A stretch of DNA of 64,000 nucleotides from Neckera pumila (lineage: Eukaryota; Streptophyta; Bryopsida; Hypnales; Neckeraceae), in NCBI GenBank assembly GCA_963969595.1, contig OZ018409.1, positions 1,304,501-1,368,500 of the forward strand, written 5' to 3'. Shown here piece by piece: positions 1 to 10,791 of the stretch. The stretch's first letter is position 1. Every line of letters starts with the position of its first letter. The notes under the pieces were generated by a model that did no database searches, was not told the origin of the DNA, and was given only the letters and a program-made list of their open reading frames with translations. The translations under genes and the position numbers were made by a program.

Positions 1-57
1 TATATGGAGTACATCACTTGAGGAAACTCGAGGAAAAGATTCGGAAGATCATGATAC

Positions 58-972
58 CTGCATATTCCCTGCCTTCCAACATGCATTCGTAAAGGAAGTG
101 TACAAATTAACGTCTGGTGTAAAGCCATCTTGACGCACATGTCTCCTCTCTGAGCCCACCTGCAACCATCGACCTCCTAATTAGCACCCACTACCAAAAA
201 GTTCACCATGAAACCATACACCAAACAAAAGATTAACCTCCAAGTGCACAAGATAATAATACATTGTAAGTTCATAGTATTGTTAAAACACATATTCATT
301 GTTAAACAAGACATCACGTACTATGTCATTACATTTTGTTAAACCTTATTAATGATTTATTTCTGCACCTGTGCATATAAAAGCGGTCACATATGGCCAC
401 TAATTCAAGGTAAGACAAGAGGTTCATAAAGCGAACACTTACCAGCCGATTGACATCTTTGGGGAGTTTGACTTCTTTCAAGAAAATTTTTGTAAATTTT
501 CTTTAAAAAATAAATGGAATTGGCACCTAACTCAAGTTGTTTAATATTCTTTGGACCCTTGTGGAATTAGTTATAAATTTTGAAGTTGGACTCATGCAGG
601 GCTCTAAAACTGTCACCCCTGATATGTTCACTGCTTGATACTTTGGCAAATACAACTGGCACATTGAGGAAAGCAATATGTACCTCTGTGTTAGAAAACT
701 TGTACAACATGTTAATAAGAGAAAATTTACTTTCATACTTTCAAGAAGGAAAAATAAAATGTCACATACCCATCGAGGAAAATACTGTAGATGTGATGGT
801 TCATAGGGACCATTGCAGCTGCCATCTCTGTCGTCACTGCAACTACACTCTGCATGCGTCCTGCCTTGCAACAAGCCTTCAAAAGGGATGCATATGAAAT
901 CATGTCGGGCTATAGTCCTATTTCATTGATGCGCTTGAAGTACTTAAAAGCCAAGCCAATCTCTCTCTCTTT
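58..972 (-). pseudogene. PPR4-like pentatricopeptide repeat gene, decayed fragment
   Basis: Two minus-strand exons are visible. Exon 1 (about 972-770) reads GLAFKYFKRINEIGL, a TAG stop at 912-910, then PDMISYASLLKACCKAGRMQ and a further PPR helix ending in FLDG. Exon 2 (159-58) begins WAQRGDM and later reads TPDVNLYTSFTNACWKAGNM. The junction is a GT-AG intron (donor GTATGT at 769, acceptor TTGCAG at 160) whose phase exactly rebuilds DGWAQRGD. The string order matches, from memory, the C-terminal repeats of plant PPR4 (Arabidopsis At5g04810 type), a chloroplast factor for rps12 trans-splicing in maize. It is broken twice: the TAG, and a deletion plus frameshift in exon 2 that removes about ten codons after GDM. 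A donor-like GTATCA follows exon 2 at position 57, so the rest may lie left of the window. Family assignment is fairly sure; loss of function is inferred. Confidence 0.72.
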
Positions 973-2023
973 CAGTACAGATTTATGAGACAACTGTAGC
1001 TTACAATAGTCGTAGACATGCCCGTTTCCTGAAACAAAATGAAAAGTGCAGGTGAGTATAACCAATCTGTGTTTGCTTGTACAGGATGGTTTTGATCATT
1101 CAATGGAAAACATGTCACAAACGAACCCCCATTAGAAACAAATAAAGATAAGAGAAACGAAAAGCATCACTCATATGAGCCTATAACAAAAGAGCAAGCA
1201 CAATTGAACCCTTATTCCACAACCAATGTGCCACTCTATAAGCCTGAAGTGCATGGTATCCCTGCATGAACTAAGGTGAACAGATTGTCGCCAAGTTTAA
1301 TATATGGCAAGCTTCAAAGGAGTAATGAACAAGGTATTTGCATAGTCCGTGTCAGATGAAGGCCAAGAAGTAAAACGTCACCAACACATTAGAAAACTTC
1401 TTACCTTGCACTTGAAGAAGCGACCTGTAATTAATCCTATGCTATACATCAAAATCGGAAAAGCCAATTCCTTACTTGGAAAGACAGCAAAGACAATATC
1501 AGAAAACTTAATTAGATCCTTCAGGAACTTGTAATCAAACACTAATCTAAATGCATGCGCCGGCAAGTTGAAACTTCATTGATGGTGCACACATAGAAAC
1601 ACGCAAACCTTTGCAAGTGTGCGGCACAATCATATGATGACCGTCTCGCCAGTGGCATATTGTGCGTGGGCTCTCGTGGTCTTGGGGACTTCATCTCCTC
1701 CTATACTGAAGAAAGATACTCTATTTTATTAACTTCAAGAAGAAAGCAACAAGTAATAATAGCAGCAACATCACTGTAGACAAAAGACTAAAACACAGGA
1801 GGGATAAAATACCCTTGAGCATCAAAACCATCTACGATGTCCAAGCACATTATTTTCAATTCATATAACCTAACGAACACCAAATGCTGCAATTTATGTA
1901 ATCTAATGAACACCAAATGCCACATAATGGTGTTCATTAAATTTATGAACAGAACTTGTCACTAGATTATTTTTTCCTTCTAAAATGGAGTTCATTCAAA
2001 GATACCTCCTCATGCTCGTCTTG
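973..2023. other. Intergenic, no supported gene
   Basis: AT-rich sequence between the PPR4 remnant and the transposase-like gene. No PPR-like reading frame continues upstream from 972. Short ORFs near 1349-1566 exist on both strands but show no recognisable motif or splice context. Positions 1858-1940 hold an imperfect duplication of an 'acaccaaatgc' phrase. Confidence 0.4.
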
Positions 2024-5000
2024 CTAGGGAATGTCTGCATGTTGATCTTTTGATACATTCGGCACCCAATGGGTGCCCACCCGTGTACAATTTGAACGCC
2101 ACTCTTCCCAGTGTGCGGAAGCACTGGAATTGACTGATCTTTCACGCCTTGCAGCCACTGCATCCTCATTGGTAAGGTCAACTACTTCATTATTTTTTTC
2201 AAGGTCTTCTTTGTTTCGGAAGCGATGTTGGATAATACGATACCAATGTTTGAATGTTTGCAGTAATGGACTTTTTTTTAATCTTCCTCCTCCATGCTGA
2301 GTATGTCGGTGGTAGGCAGATTTTGCAGCATGATGCGAAGCCTCCATGCCCTGGCAGGACCATACTGATAAGGACCCGTATTCGCTTACAAACCATGTAG
2401 CATGCTTAACCATGACATGCTGCACACAGACATACATACATACATACATAACGGATTAAGCAATGTTTGAACAAAGTTTATAGTAGCTAGCGGAAAAAAA
2501 TAAAACAGAGAAGGATTTAAGAAGTCAAAGCATTTTGGAACAGGGACCTACCATATACTGTGTCACATGGCTCTCCCCAAAAGACTTGAGAATTAAATGA
2601 CCCCAGTTCTCAACCTTTTCCTTGAACTCAGAAATTTGATCATTTGTTAATGTCAAATGAATAAAATATTGTCGAAGGTCGTCTAATGCAGCCCACATCT
2701 GTAACTGGGTTCTTCGAGCTCCACCACCATCTGTATAGTTCCAAGTTGCATTGACAATATCCTTCCATACTTTGTTTGATCCTCCTGGAAGGGTACTAGC
2801 TTTGAAAATCTTAGCGCAGTTTGCTCCGCTCAGAGAAGGCTTATTTGGAACAGAGTTTGATTTCCCAGAGAGGTGTTGGTCTTTGAATATAAGAACATTA
2901 CCGCCATGGGCACCGGTAGCAGATAGTACTCTCTGTAAGTCCTCCACTGCTAACTTCTGCAGCTGCTTATCCCTCATTGTCCATACAAAAATGAAGTGCA
3001 AATGTAGAATTTTTTCGACAATACGATTCAAGGCATGAAGTGTACAAATATGAACCCTATCCAAAGGGATTGGTAGAATTGGTTTCCACCGGCCTAGAGT
3101 GCGTGCCCCTACAAGAGGCTTTGGATGAATGGCTGTACAAAATAATCCACCTGACCATGCTTGAGTGTTTTTGCTGGACATTGAAATTGCTTGAGCTGTG
3201 GTGGTTATGAGGGGCTTTGAGCGTTCTTGATTGCAGTAGATGCACGTATGAAGACAATTAGGTCCATGTTTAAGCCCATACATGACTTTGATCGTCTTCA
3301 TATCTGCACTTAAATGCCATTGTACCTTAAATTCTCCAACCTCGGGGACCTTCAACAGTTGGCCTGAATCTTGAGCAGCAATCAGTTCTGGTATTTTGGT
3401 TCTTTTAAAAACCCAATCTAATGTTGCATGTGATTCCTTCAGTACTTGGAAGCTAGCGATTGGCCAAACTTCCCTCTCACTTTGAACAGAGAAATAACGG
3501 GAGTCTTTCTTCAATTCATCTGCAGTCATCCCCCTGAATGACGGGTCCAAGGCACGGTTCATGAGAGTGATTGAAACTCTTTTCATCTTCTGACCAGATA
3601 CAATCTCTGCCTCATCAAGTTTGATGACAAAAATTAATGGATCACCTTGTACCTCTGTAAAAACCATTTGTCAGAAATTACAATGCACTATCAAATAATA
3701 TTTAGAACAATTTCAAGTAATGTACCTACAAAGAGTGACAATTTTTTTTTATTCTATCAATGTACAAGGGACTCATTCCATTGACATGACCACAACACTT
3801 TGCATGCAATATGTGGATTTGACAGAATTCAAAGTACCTTGGGGTGTGATGCCATAAAGCTGCACCATTGTTGCTTGCACCATTTGTACATCAACAAAAA
3901 ATGAATTCATGTCATTCATTATAAGATTCTATAAATCTTTGTCCTTTGACTTAGTGCTAATAGAAATAGGAAGTGTATTGTTCAAGCTGTAGAAGCTTCC
4001 GATCAAGTCTTCGAGGTTGGAATTCATTTGTCTTCGAAGGAGGTCGACCTGATGAGGATTGGGCAGAAAGTGAACATGAAGATCTTTCTCTCACATTGCT
4101 CCTTTCAATGTTTTATAAACAGCACTATATCCTTTAGCGATGATGCCACTCCTGTCACATATTTCTAAAACTTGTGCAGGACCATACATCTACCAACTTT
4201 ATCCAAGTAGGAGTTTGCATTTTTTTTCCCAACAGGACTCATCTTTGGTGTCTGTAACATGGCTTCCATTTCCGTTGTTGATAATATACTGGCAAACACT
4301 CGTCCTGTTTCAACTTGTGAATCAGTGTCACCATAGAGACGTCCAGATCGCCCTTCTTCAGCATTTTGCAATTGAACCCTCGATGTTGTTGCAGATCCAA
4401 CAACTGAACGCGCCAATCGCTTTTGGGCCTTTGCATGTCCACCAGATTGTACCAATGAACTTAAATTTTGTCGTCTCCTCACTTTGCTGCGGTAGCCTAG
4501 TGGTGTCTTTTTTAATCCGTTAAACTTTCGTTCCATCCATTCGAGAGCTGAGTTTGATTTTGATAGCTCTGTGTGCATTTGTTGCAATTGATCATGATGG
4601 CAAGCAGAAAGATTCTCCTTGTCTTCAACAATTGAGCGGCATTGTAATTCCAATCGTGCTCTCTCCTCGTGTCCAGTGTGAACTTCCATTTGAAGAGTTT
4701 GCAGACGCTCCTCAAACGACATCTTCTGAGCTTGTAAATTTTTTATGTCGTCTATGAATTTTGGTATCTCTTGTGATTTATCTTGGAGCACTTGAATGTC
4801 GCTTTGGAGATGTAGAACTTGACCCTTCAATGCGGACATTTGCTCAGCATATTCTGATTGTACTATGGCTGAACTGTGTTGCTGTAGGTTTGTAATGTAT
4901 CCCAAGAGCCCATTTTGTCCCTCATCAATGAGTTCTTGCAGCTCCTTCAAGCACGTGAATTTTGGACGTTTTAGAGTCCGAACGTCTCTCGGGTATAAAG

Positions 5001-5169
5001 CGCCGTCAAGCCATAAATCCAAGTTCGTGTGACCAGCTTCTCTTTTTTCTGGGAACGTGGACTTCGAGACTTGTTCATGCACATATTTTCCCCTCTGAAC
5101 TATCGGAGCATACCTTGGATGTATCGAAGTCTGAAGCTTACACATTTTGATACTATTCCTTTGTTCCAT
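2024..5169 (-). pseudogene. Multi-exon transposase-like gene with two in-frame stops
   Basis: Minus strand, at least four exons. Exon a (5169 to about 4237 or 4192) encodes about 310-330 residues with a Leu/Gln-rich coiled coil near residues 115-230 and a basic tail. Exon b (4189-3838) reads PAQVLEICDRSGIIAKGYSA and later LPNPHQVDLLRRQM but carries TGA at 4093-4091 and TAG at 3931-3929 in one frame. Exon c (3654-2552; 367 codons) holds WHLSADMKTIKVMYGLKHGP, the Cys pair of CIYC, and LDRVHICTLHALNRIVEKI. Exon d (2419 to the stop at 2024) has SCQGMEASHHAAKSAYHRHT then HGGG. Junctions b/c and c/d have GT-AG sites and compatible phases. The spacing of GLK-G-CIYC, the 'LDRV-LH' helix and the 'Q-EASHH' segment resembles large uncharacterised transposase-like proteins common in Hydra, amphioxus and oomycetes; that is my recollection, unsearched. 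D in SADMK may be a catalytic acid. It could be a domesticated gene that recently died, or a transposon remnant. Confidence 0.55.
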
Positions 5170-5483
5170 AGGAACTGAACCTGCTACTTAAGGTTGTCAG
5201 AACCTGCACAATTGAGAGAAAGAACTCCACAATCAATGATCAAAAGAATTAAAAACCTATAGCAAAACTTTAGGTCATGATGTCTCATAATTCCATTGTA
5301 ATAGAACAAATGAAGAAATGAGTGGTTCATACTTAGATTGGTAGAGCTTGAGACTAAGACTAAGCATAATGGTTCACACATAGAAAAAGAGAGAACCAGC
5401 ACCATATTCGTTGCAAATACCATGACCACTAACAATTAATAATGGATTGAACTTCCCCTAGAGGAGAACGCTACCAAGTCTTT
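5170..5483. other. Upstream region of the transposase-like gene
   Basis: AT-rich; the complementary strand would carry the promoter of the gene ending at 2024. No TATA box or known motif stands out. An 83-codon hydrophobic minus ORF here has no coding character. Confidence 0.3.
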
Positions 5484-6225
5484 CTACAAGCCCATTGCGT
5501 CACAAACTTCCTCCATTGCAACATTGATGATGAACTTCACAAATGTCTTCTCGGCCCGCCTACAAACAGAAAGAAAACATTGTCTTATAAATAATATTGC
5601 ATAGAGAGTTGAAAATCACATTCCTTTAAAAAAAATTTGCAATCTGAACAATTTGCAGTAAGGTCACAATGTTTAAAGAGTGCCAAATTACCCAAACATG
5701 CTGTTCTTGGTTGGACTAACAAAAAAACAGTAGAGAGAGTGATTGCTAGAAGAACATATTGCTCAAAATACACCCTGGAGTTCTAGTCTCCTCGTGGAGG
5801 CTTGTCAATGAAGTAAAGGAATTGGCCCTTGTCATCAGTCTTCATCAATCTGTAGTGTAATGCACCTCTGTATAGAGGTTTGCCATATTTGAATGTGAAA
5901 TATATTGGTGACTCCTAGAGCCTCTTGCAGATAAACAGAGATACACTTGGTGATGATATTCATAAATTGCAATTCCACTGATGATTTGTGTACCTATCAA
6001 CCATTCAAACGCATGAATTGGTAATATTGGCTCAAATGCACTTTGCTTCTGCAACCCAAAAATAATGTTCTTCCTTTTAGATGCAGAGCATCCATTGATT
6101 ACTTTTGGAAGCGTCACTCTCTCTCCTAATCCACCAGTAGATTGACAATGAGTTAGATTACATTTTAGTATTGAAAAGATGTGCCAACAAAATACAGATA
6201 AATTGAAAACATTATAATTCCACAA
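5484..6225 (-). pseudogene. Exon-like fragments of an unrecognised gene
   Basis: Three minus-strand stretches look coding but do not join. (1) 6225-5845 contains VTLPKVINGCSASKRKNI and FEPILPIHAFEWLIG. (2) In another frame, 5914-5783 starts after a CTCTAG acceptor-like site and reads ESPIYFTFKYGKPLYRGALH followed by KTDDKGQFLYFIDKPPRG, then TAG. (3) 5559-5484 follows a good acceptor (TTTGTAG) and reads RAEKTFVKFIINVAMEEVCD to a stop at 5484. Phases between (2) and (3) do not match and the space between (1) and (2) is too short for an intron, so the gene seems frame-broken. I do not recognise the family. Alternative: real exons with small unseen introns. Confidence 0.3.
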
Positions 6226-6798
6226 TGATATTGGTGACGTTAATGGAGTCCATGGAATTCATGCGATATAAGTGTTTTCTAGGAAGAATGATTACATACA
6301 GTACGTGCTTATTGTAAGCACTCAATCCCAAGAATAAAATGCAAATTCATTGGTTATAGATTTAACAAATATTGCGTTAAAATGGCAGTATTCCACAAAC
6401 TTGGCACTTTAAAAATTTTGACAGTGTGGTGTAAAATGTATACGAGTCCAAGACTTTGAATAGGAAAATGGTGTATGGAATATCACTATCTTAACAAAAT
6501 ATACATCATTTCCACTGTCCTATATCAAACTCTGTGGAGTAAAATTTGTTCAAAAGTCTACCAAATTACTTGATCAATGGAAGTTAGTGAAAGGAAGCAA
6601 CAATCTAGTTGAGCAAGGCTCAAGCCCCCCCTAGCATTGGGTTAGCATCATTCAATTCCGTACTGACTTTACCTTGAGAAATCTAGCTCCGACATTCAAT
6701 TGTTCATCTTTGAGTGAAAGGGAAGAGCCTAGTCCCTGCTCCACCTCCAACAGGAAGTGATACAGCAGGGTGAACTTTCACACGAGGATTCTCTGTAG
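5915..6798. other. Mostly non-coding spacer
   Basis: Overlaps the upstream part of the fragment described at 5484-6225. From 6226 to 6798 nothing is recognised: AT-rich, no repeats shared with the rest of the window, no ORF with coding character. Confidence 0.3.
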
Positions 6799-7084
6799 CT
6801 ATTCATTCCTGCAGCTCCACATATATATTTCATCACTAAGAAGATCCAAAACTGAGACCATTAGTTTGCAAAATGAGAAGGAGCCTCTCTTGACTTCAAT
6901 TAGGAACCTGCAAACACCAATGAAGTTCATCTTAATCGGGTGGGGAACAATTAAGAAGTCAAGTAGAAGAAGTGATACCTTTGTGGTTTCCACAAAGCTA
7001 GCAGTAGATTCCAACTTCTTGGCTATTACAAGGTTCTTCATATCCACGCCCAAAGTGCACCCGTCAGAAGTGCATGAATTGTAA
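6799..7084 (-). pseudogene. Two exon-like segments, unknown product
   Basis: Minus strand. Segment 1 (about 7084-6980) ends LVIAKKLESTASFVETTK at a good donor (AAAG/GTATCAC). Segment 2 follows an acceptor (TTTGCAG at about 6908) and reads FLIEVKRGSFSFCKLMVSVL then DLLSDEIYMW to a stop near 6799. The two frames are one base out of phase across the intron, so either a boundary is misplaced or the gene is broken. No family recognised. It may belong with the fragments at 5484-6225 and 7260-7858. Confidence 0.27.
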
Positions 7085-7259
7085 CCAAGATTAATACATA
7101 ACAAATATGATACTTTAGATAATTTACAACGCTACATGAGCATTTACACTTGTCTTTTCTAGACTGTGTAGATGCTCGTGTGGTGCTGTGATTCTGTGAT
7201 TTGATTACACCAACCAAGCCAATTCAACATAGAGCTAGCTACACTTATCATTCTAGAAG

Positions 7260-7552
7260 TTAACGGAGTGGACCATAATCAAAGTTAGGAAAATTTGAAG
7301 TGCTAGTAATTCCAGTTAATATGTTAATATGTGGCCCTATTTCATCAGTTCCTGTGAAAACTGCGGTGAAAATTGACGCATGAAACATAGCTTTCTCGCC
7401 AATCTTAGAAAGGGAAGAATTACTCCTTTCATTGATAAAAAACAGGATCTGCTTCATGATGACCAAGACTGCTTCAACTGGCCAGTCGCCAGTGCTCCTG
7501 CTCCATGGATGGACGTGGTAGAGAGGGTTTCGTACGATGGGAAAACCTATGT
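7260..7552. pseudogene. Coding-like block, strand ambiguous
   Basis: Minus strand: after an acceptor-like CACATAG, a frame reads GFPIVRNPLYHVHPWSRSTG then DWPVEAVLVIMKQILFFINE and continues to a stop at 7260. Plus strand: 7446-7552, bounded by a good acceptor (AAAACAG) and a strong donor (GTGAGTCC), reads DLLHDDQDCFNWPVASAPAP then WMDVVERVSYDGKTYV. Both cannot be the main product. The plus exon has the better splice sites; the minus frame is longer and sits beside other minus fragments. Neither is recognised. Confidence 0.27.
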
Positions 7553-7639
7553 GTGAGTCCCTAATAATTCGTGACCATTGATGGAGTGATTACATTATAT
7601 ATTACCTACTTCACTTTCACCTACTAAACATACAGTATA

Positions 7640-7858
7640 CTACCTGCCCATCCAGAAATAAGTGTCCACTTTGGACCTCATGTATCTGTGGCGAGGAGTC
7701 TCTTGCTGGCTGCCAAATGAGAAGGGCGGCACCCCGAGCACAAGACGCCCATGGTTCAAGGCCAGCAACGTGTTGGTCGCATCCAAGATGGCGAAATCCG
7801 AGGGTGTAGGGTTTCTATTACTCGGGAAGTGAAGCTCCTCAGCTACAGGAATGGAGAC
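7640..7858 (-). pseudogene. Exon-like segment, unknown product
   Basis: The minus frame 7858-7640 reads AEELHFPSNRNPTPSDFAIL then DATNTLLALNHGRLVLGVPP and ends MRSKVDTYFWMGR at a plausible donor (GGGCAG/GTAGTA, near 7641). An 80-nt intron would lead to the CACATAG acceptor near 7548, but the phase fits only a different frame there. Composition (Pro, Gly, Arg, Trp) is clearly coding-like. Product not recognised; probably part of the same decayed minus-strand gene as the segment at 7260-7547. Confidence 0.3.
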
Positions 7859-7998
7859 TTAGCTGGATGAATCGGCTACCTCTAAATTATTGTATGTAGT
7901 ATTACCATTTTTAATGAAGATCCCCATTGACGGAAAATCAATATCCTCAGAAATTGGGAAGATGCTGAACTAAATCATACTGAGAGCATGTGCCCACA

Positions 7999-8389
7999 CT
8001 ACTGCAGCTTAGCATCTTTGCTTCTATGGAGGCCCCAGCAGTAAGCAACCAAACCAACATATGGCAGAAATCCAATTTTTGCAACAAGCTCCTTACTCTC
8101 TTTCCGCATGCTCTGAAGATTCTCTCCAATCAACCATGGCTGAAACACCGTGAAGCAAAACAAGTCCCAAATGAAAGCATATCTGGGGCGATCTTTCGAA
8201 AGTGTATCAGTGCAATAGCTCCACCGCTCTGCCAAGTCTTTGTACCCACCGAATTCCCATGTATGGGATGAGAAAGGCTGCATAACAACAAGCGAACAAG
8301 AAGGCAGGACGAATTTTGAGATGCTTGCCAAACAAGTAGTTCAAAATGCTACGTAAGTCTCGAGAGATCAGCTCATAGTGTAGATGCAA
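7999..8389 (-). pseudogene. Small membrane protein fragment, possibly plastid, frame-broken
   Basis: Two overlapping minus frames together look like one protein. The upstream frame reads KIRPAFLFACCYAAFLIPYM (a membrane helix); the downstream frame reads LSKDRPRYAFIWDLFCFTVF, QPWLIGENL and AKIGFLPYVGLVAYCWGL (two more helices), ending at 7999. The switch lies near 8260, around GGAATTCGGTGGG, and looks like a single-base shift rather than an intron. Three hydrophobic segments in about 120 residues suggest a multi-pass membrane protein. The pattern is reminiscent of chloroplast membrane proteins, but I cannot name a family. Confidence 0.33.
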
Positions 8390-9060
8390 TAAAGATGAAA
8401 TTTATATCCTCTTAGAGATTATTCAGGGCTGTCAAATGCAACTAATGCAAATGCTAACACAAATTTGTTGAACTGCAAATTATTCAGGGCTTCAAGACAA
8501 CTACTATAATTCTCAGAGAAGTCGTTCAAGAGAATAGTCTCATTAAACCCTAAAATCACACCCTGCATTCTTTCCGAAGAATCGTGGATTAGTTTACCTC
8601 GTTTGGATTGAATTGTCAGTTCCTGCATGTCCTTGCATAGTATGTCATCAATTTACTTTGGCCACAGGCTGTGCATTTTGAAAACAGGGCCGGATTTGGC
8701 AGTCGCCAGGAACTATATCTTGGGGTTGCAATTTGGTTCTGGCTTCAAACAAACAAAGATTGAAACTGAATCTTAAATTGCAAAATTGTACAATGGAGTA
8801 ATTAGAGCCCCAATCAGAGCACATTGAATAAGCTGTTATAAAAGACAATTGTCTGTTCAATCTTTGAATTTGGATTTCGAGGAAGCAGAGTTTCGTGGTC
8901 TCACCTGGTGCAGAAAGAGGAAGCAATCAAATGCAAAATCAATTGTTTGTCGAGAGATTTCGATTCTCCAAGTTTCTAGAAGGACTTGGAAGAGAGGACT
9001 CGGCTTCCAGCATCTCCTTCCACCGCTAAGAAGACTCGAAAGACCATGAGAGCAAGCAGC
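8390..9060 (-). other. Weak upstream exon candidates
   Basis: On the minus strand, 9049-8906 has a frame containing SHGLSSLLSGGRRCWKPSPL and ending FLFLHQ at a strong donor (CACCAG/GTGAGACC). This is transit-peptide-like (Ser, Arg-rich, few acids), but no in-frame ATG is seen. 8628-8419 has a short frame ending LQFNKFVLAFALVAFDSPE. If real, these could be 5' exons of the membrane-protein gene at 7999-8389. Confidence 0.22.
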
Positions 9061-10791
9061 ACCACCTGCAATTCCAACATTGAGCTAATTAGAGCCACGG
9101 GGCTCAATTAGCTTCAATTCATGTATCTAATTCAAGCTTCAAGAGGTGTCAAGCTTCAGCTGAAAAAGCGATGAAGGAGCCACGTTTCATGCTTGACATT
9201 GATGAAGGCATTGTAAAGCCTGACAAAAGGAGCCCAGCTTCACGTCGAAGAAGGAGCGCAATTTAGCTTTGAAGTGGGGACAGGTTGACCTTAGCGACGA
9301 CAGACGTCGTATGTCGCCAAAATTTTGGGCTAGTCATTATGTCATACAGAGAGTAATCATTCCATAGTTATTTCAATAGTTACTCTAATTAGAACATGGG
9401 TAACTTTTTCTCATCAAATTCTCTACACTACAAAGCAGCCCCTTTAAAGGTTCAAATTCTTCCTAATGCAATCCTTTTTTGAATTTTTGCACATTTTTGC
9501 TTATATCTTTGTAAAGAAACATCACTTACTAGAATGTCATGATTCTGGGCATTAAAGAAGGTCATCTTTTCTAGATTCAAGTTTTACATTGGATGAATGA
9601 GAACTTAGTTGGATGAAACAATGCCTCAACGACGCCTGTTCATTGTCCAAAATATGGACGTTGAAGCGCTTCAGGATTAAAAGACTAGAAGTTTTTGTTG
9701 TCATGACCGGTTGAGAAAGTGTCCATGTTGTCGTTATTGTGAGAGTCAATTCACAACTTCCTCACTCTCTTGTTGTCCCGGGTTCATTTGGAAAGCAAGG
9801 TGATGATGTTTTGAGGCCTTCCTTGGAGCATGGCCAATAACATGTCAAATTCCAGCATTTTTTTTTTATGCAAAGTAGGCAATTTATGGATGATCTCATT
9901 AAAATGTTCTTTTCTTGAAGACAAATTTGCTATTTTGGGTCAACAATGAGAAATTCCAACAAAATCGCTTTTTTTTTTCATAACTAGTTTGTTGGATTAG
10001 CAGTAATAGAAATTTCATTTGCTTTTGGATACATAGATGACTTGTGATTGGTTGCAGGTGAAATAGCATGTTGTACAGGTGGAGCAAAGAAGTAATATGA
10101 CTATTCTATGAAATAGTATTTGGAGAGTTTTGAAAAAATTATTTTTCCCCAGACCATTCAGAATATACTCTAACAATTGTAATTTATTGGCCAATCACAA
10201 TTGTACATCCACAACATTTATTCACGTGTATCATTTGGTATAATTGGTGTAACAAATTAAAACTTTATATTGCAATTTGGTTACATGATGTGTAAAATCT
10301 TTCAATTTTATATTTATTCTCTTGGACATATGTATTCTAGAGTAAGATCTTATTGTTGACAAACTTTTCACTTCTATCTTTTTCCATATTTAGTCTTTGT
10401 ACTAGAAGTAATAGTATTTGAAGGTTGAAAGGATCAGTTGAAGTGGACTAGAAAAAAAAGGGCCAAATTCAAAGTTGCTTCATCTCACCATTTACTAGGC
10501 CCTCAATTAGGCTAGTTGTGAAACTGGATTTAAATTTGGACCCAAGTATTTGAATTGGATCTCTGGCGATTACATATGGCAATCTAATTTTTTGACTTCA
10601 GCCTAATTTTTGAGGTGTCAAAAAATTGACACAGAAGCCACCATAACATCAACAAAGTAAATGTGGTCATTCTTAATATAAAGCCTTGTGGCCCAATTGA
10701 TGACCCAGTATAAAGGCTTAAGCAATTTCATTGGTTCATTTGTATGATTTTGAGATTAGACCAACCATTGAACCATAACATAAAGTGGCCC
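9061..10791. other. AT-rich intergenic with a small hairpin
   Basis: No gene seen. Positions about 9078-9114 form an inverted repeat (GAGCTAATTAGAGCC / GGGCTCAATTAGCTTC around a 3-base loop). The rest is poly-A/T rich with no repeat shared with other parts of the window that I could detect. Confidence 0.4.

Noticed and set aside
580..897. 105-codon plus ORF at the left edge
   Set aside because: It is the antisense shadow of the PPR4-like exon, which has strong family similarity and matching splice phase.
3929..4093. Stop-codon reassignment to explain in-frame TGA and TAG in the transposase-like gene
   Set aside because: URB2 and all other frames behave with the standard code; decay is the simpler reading.
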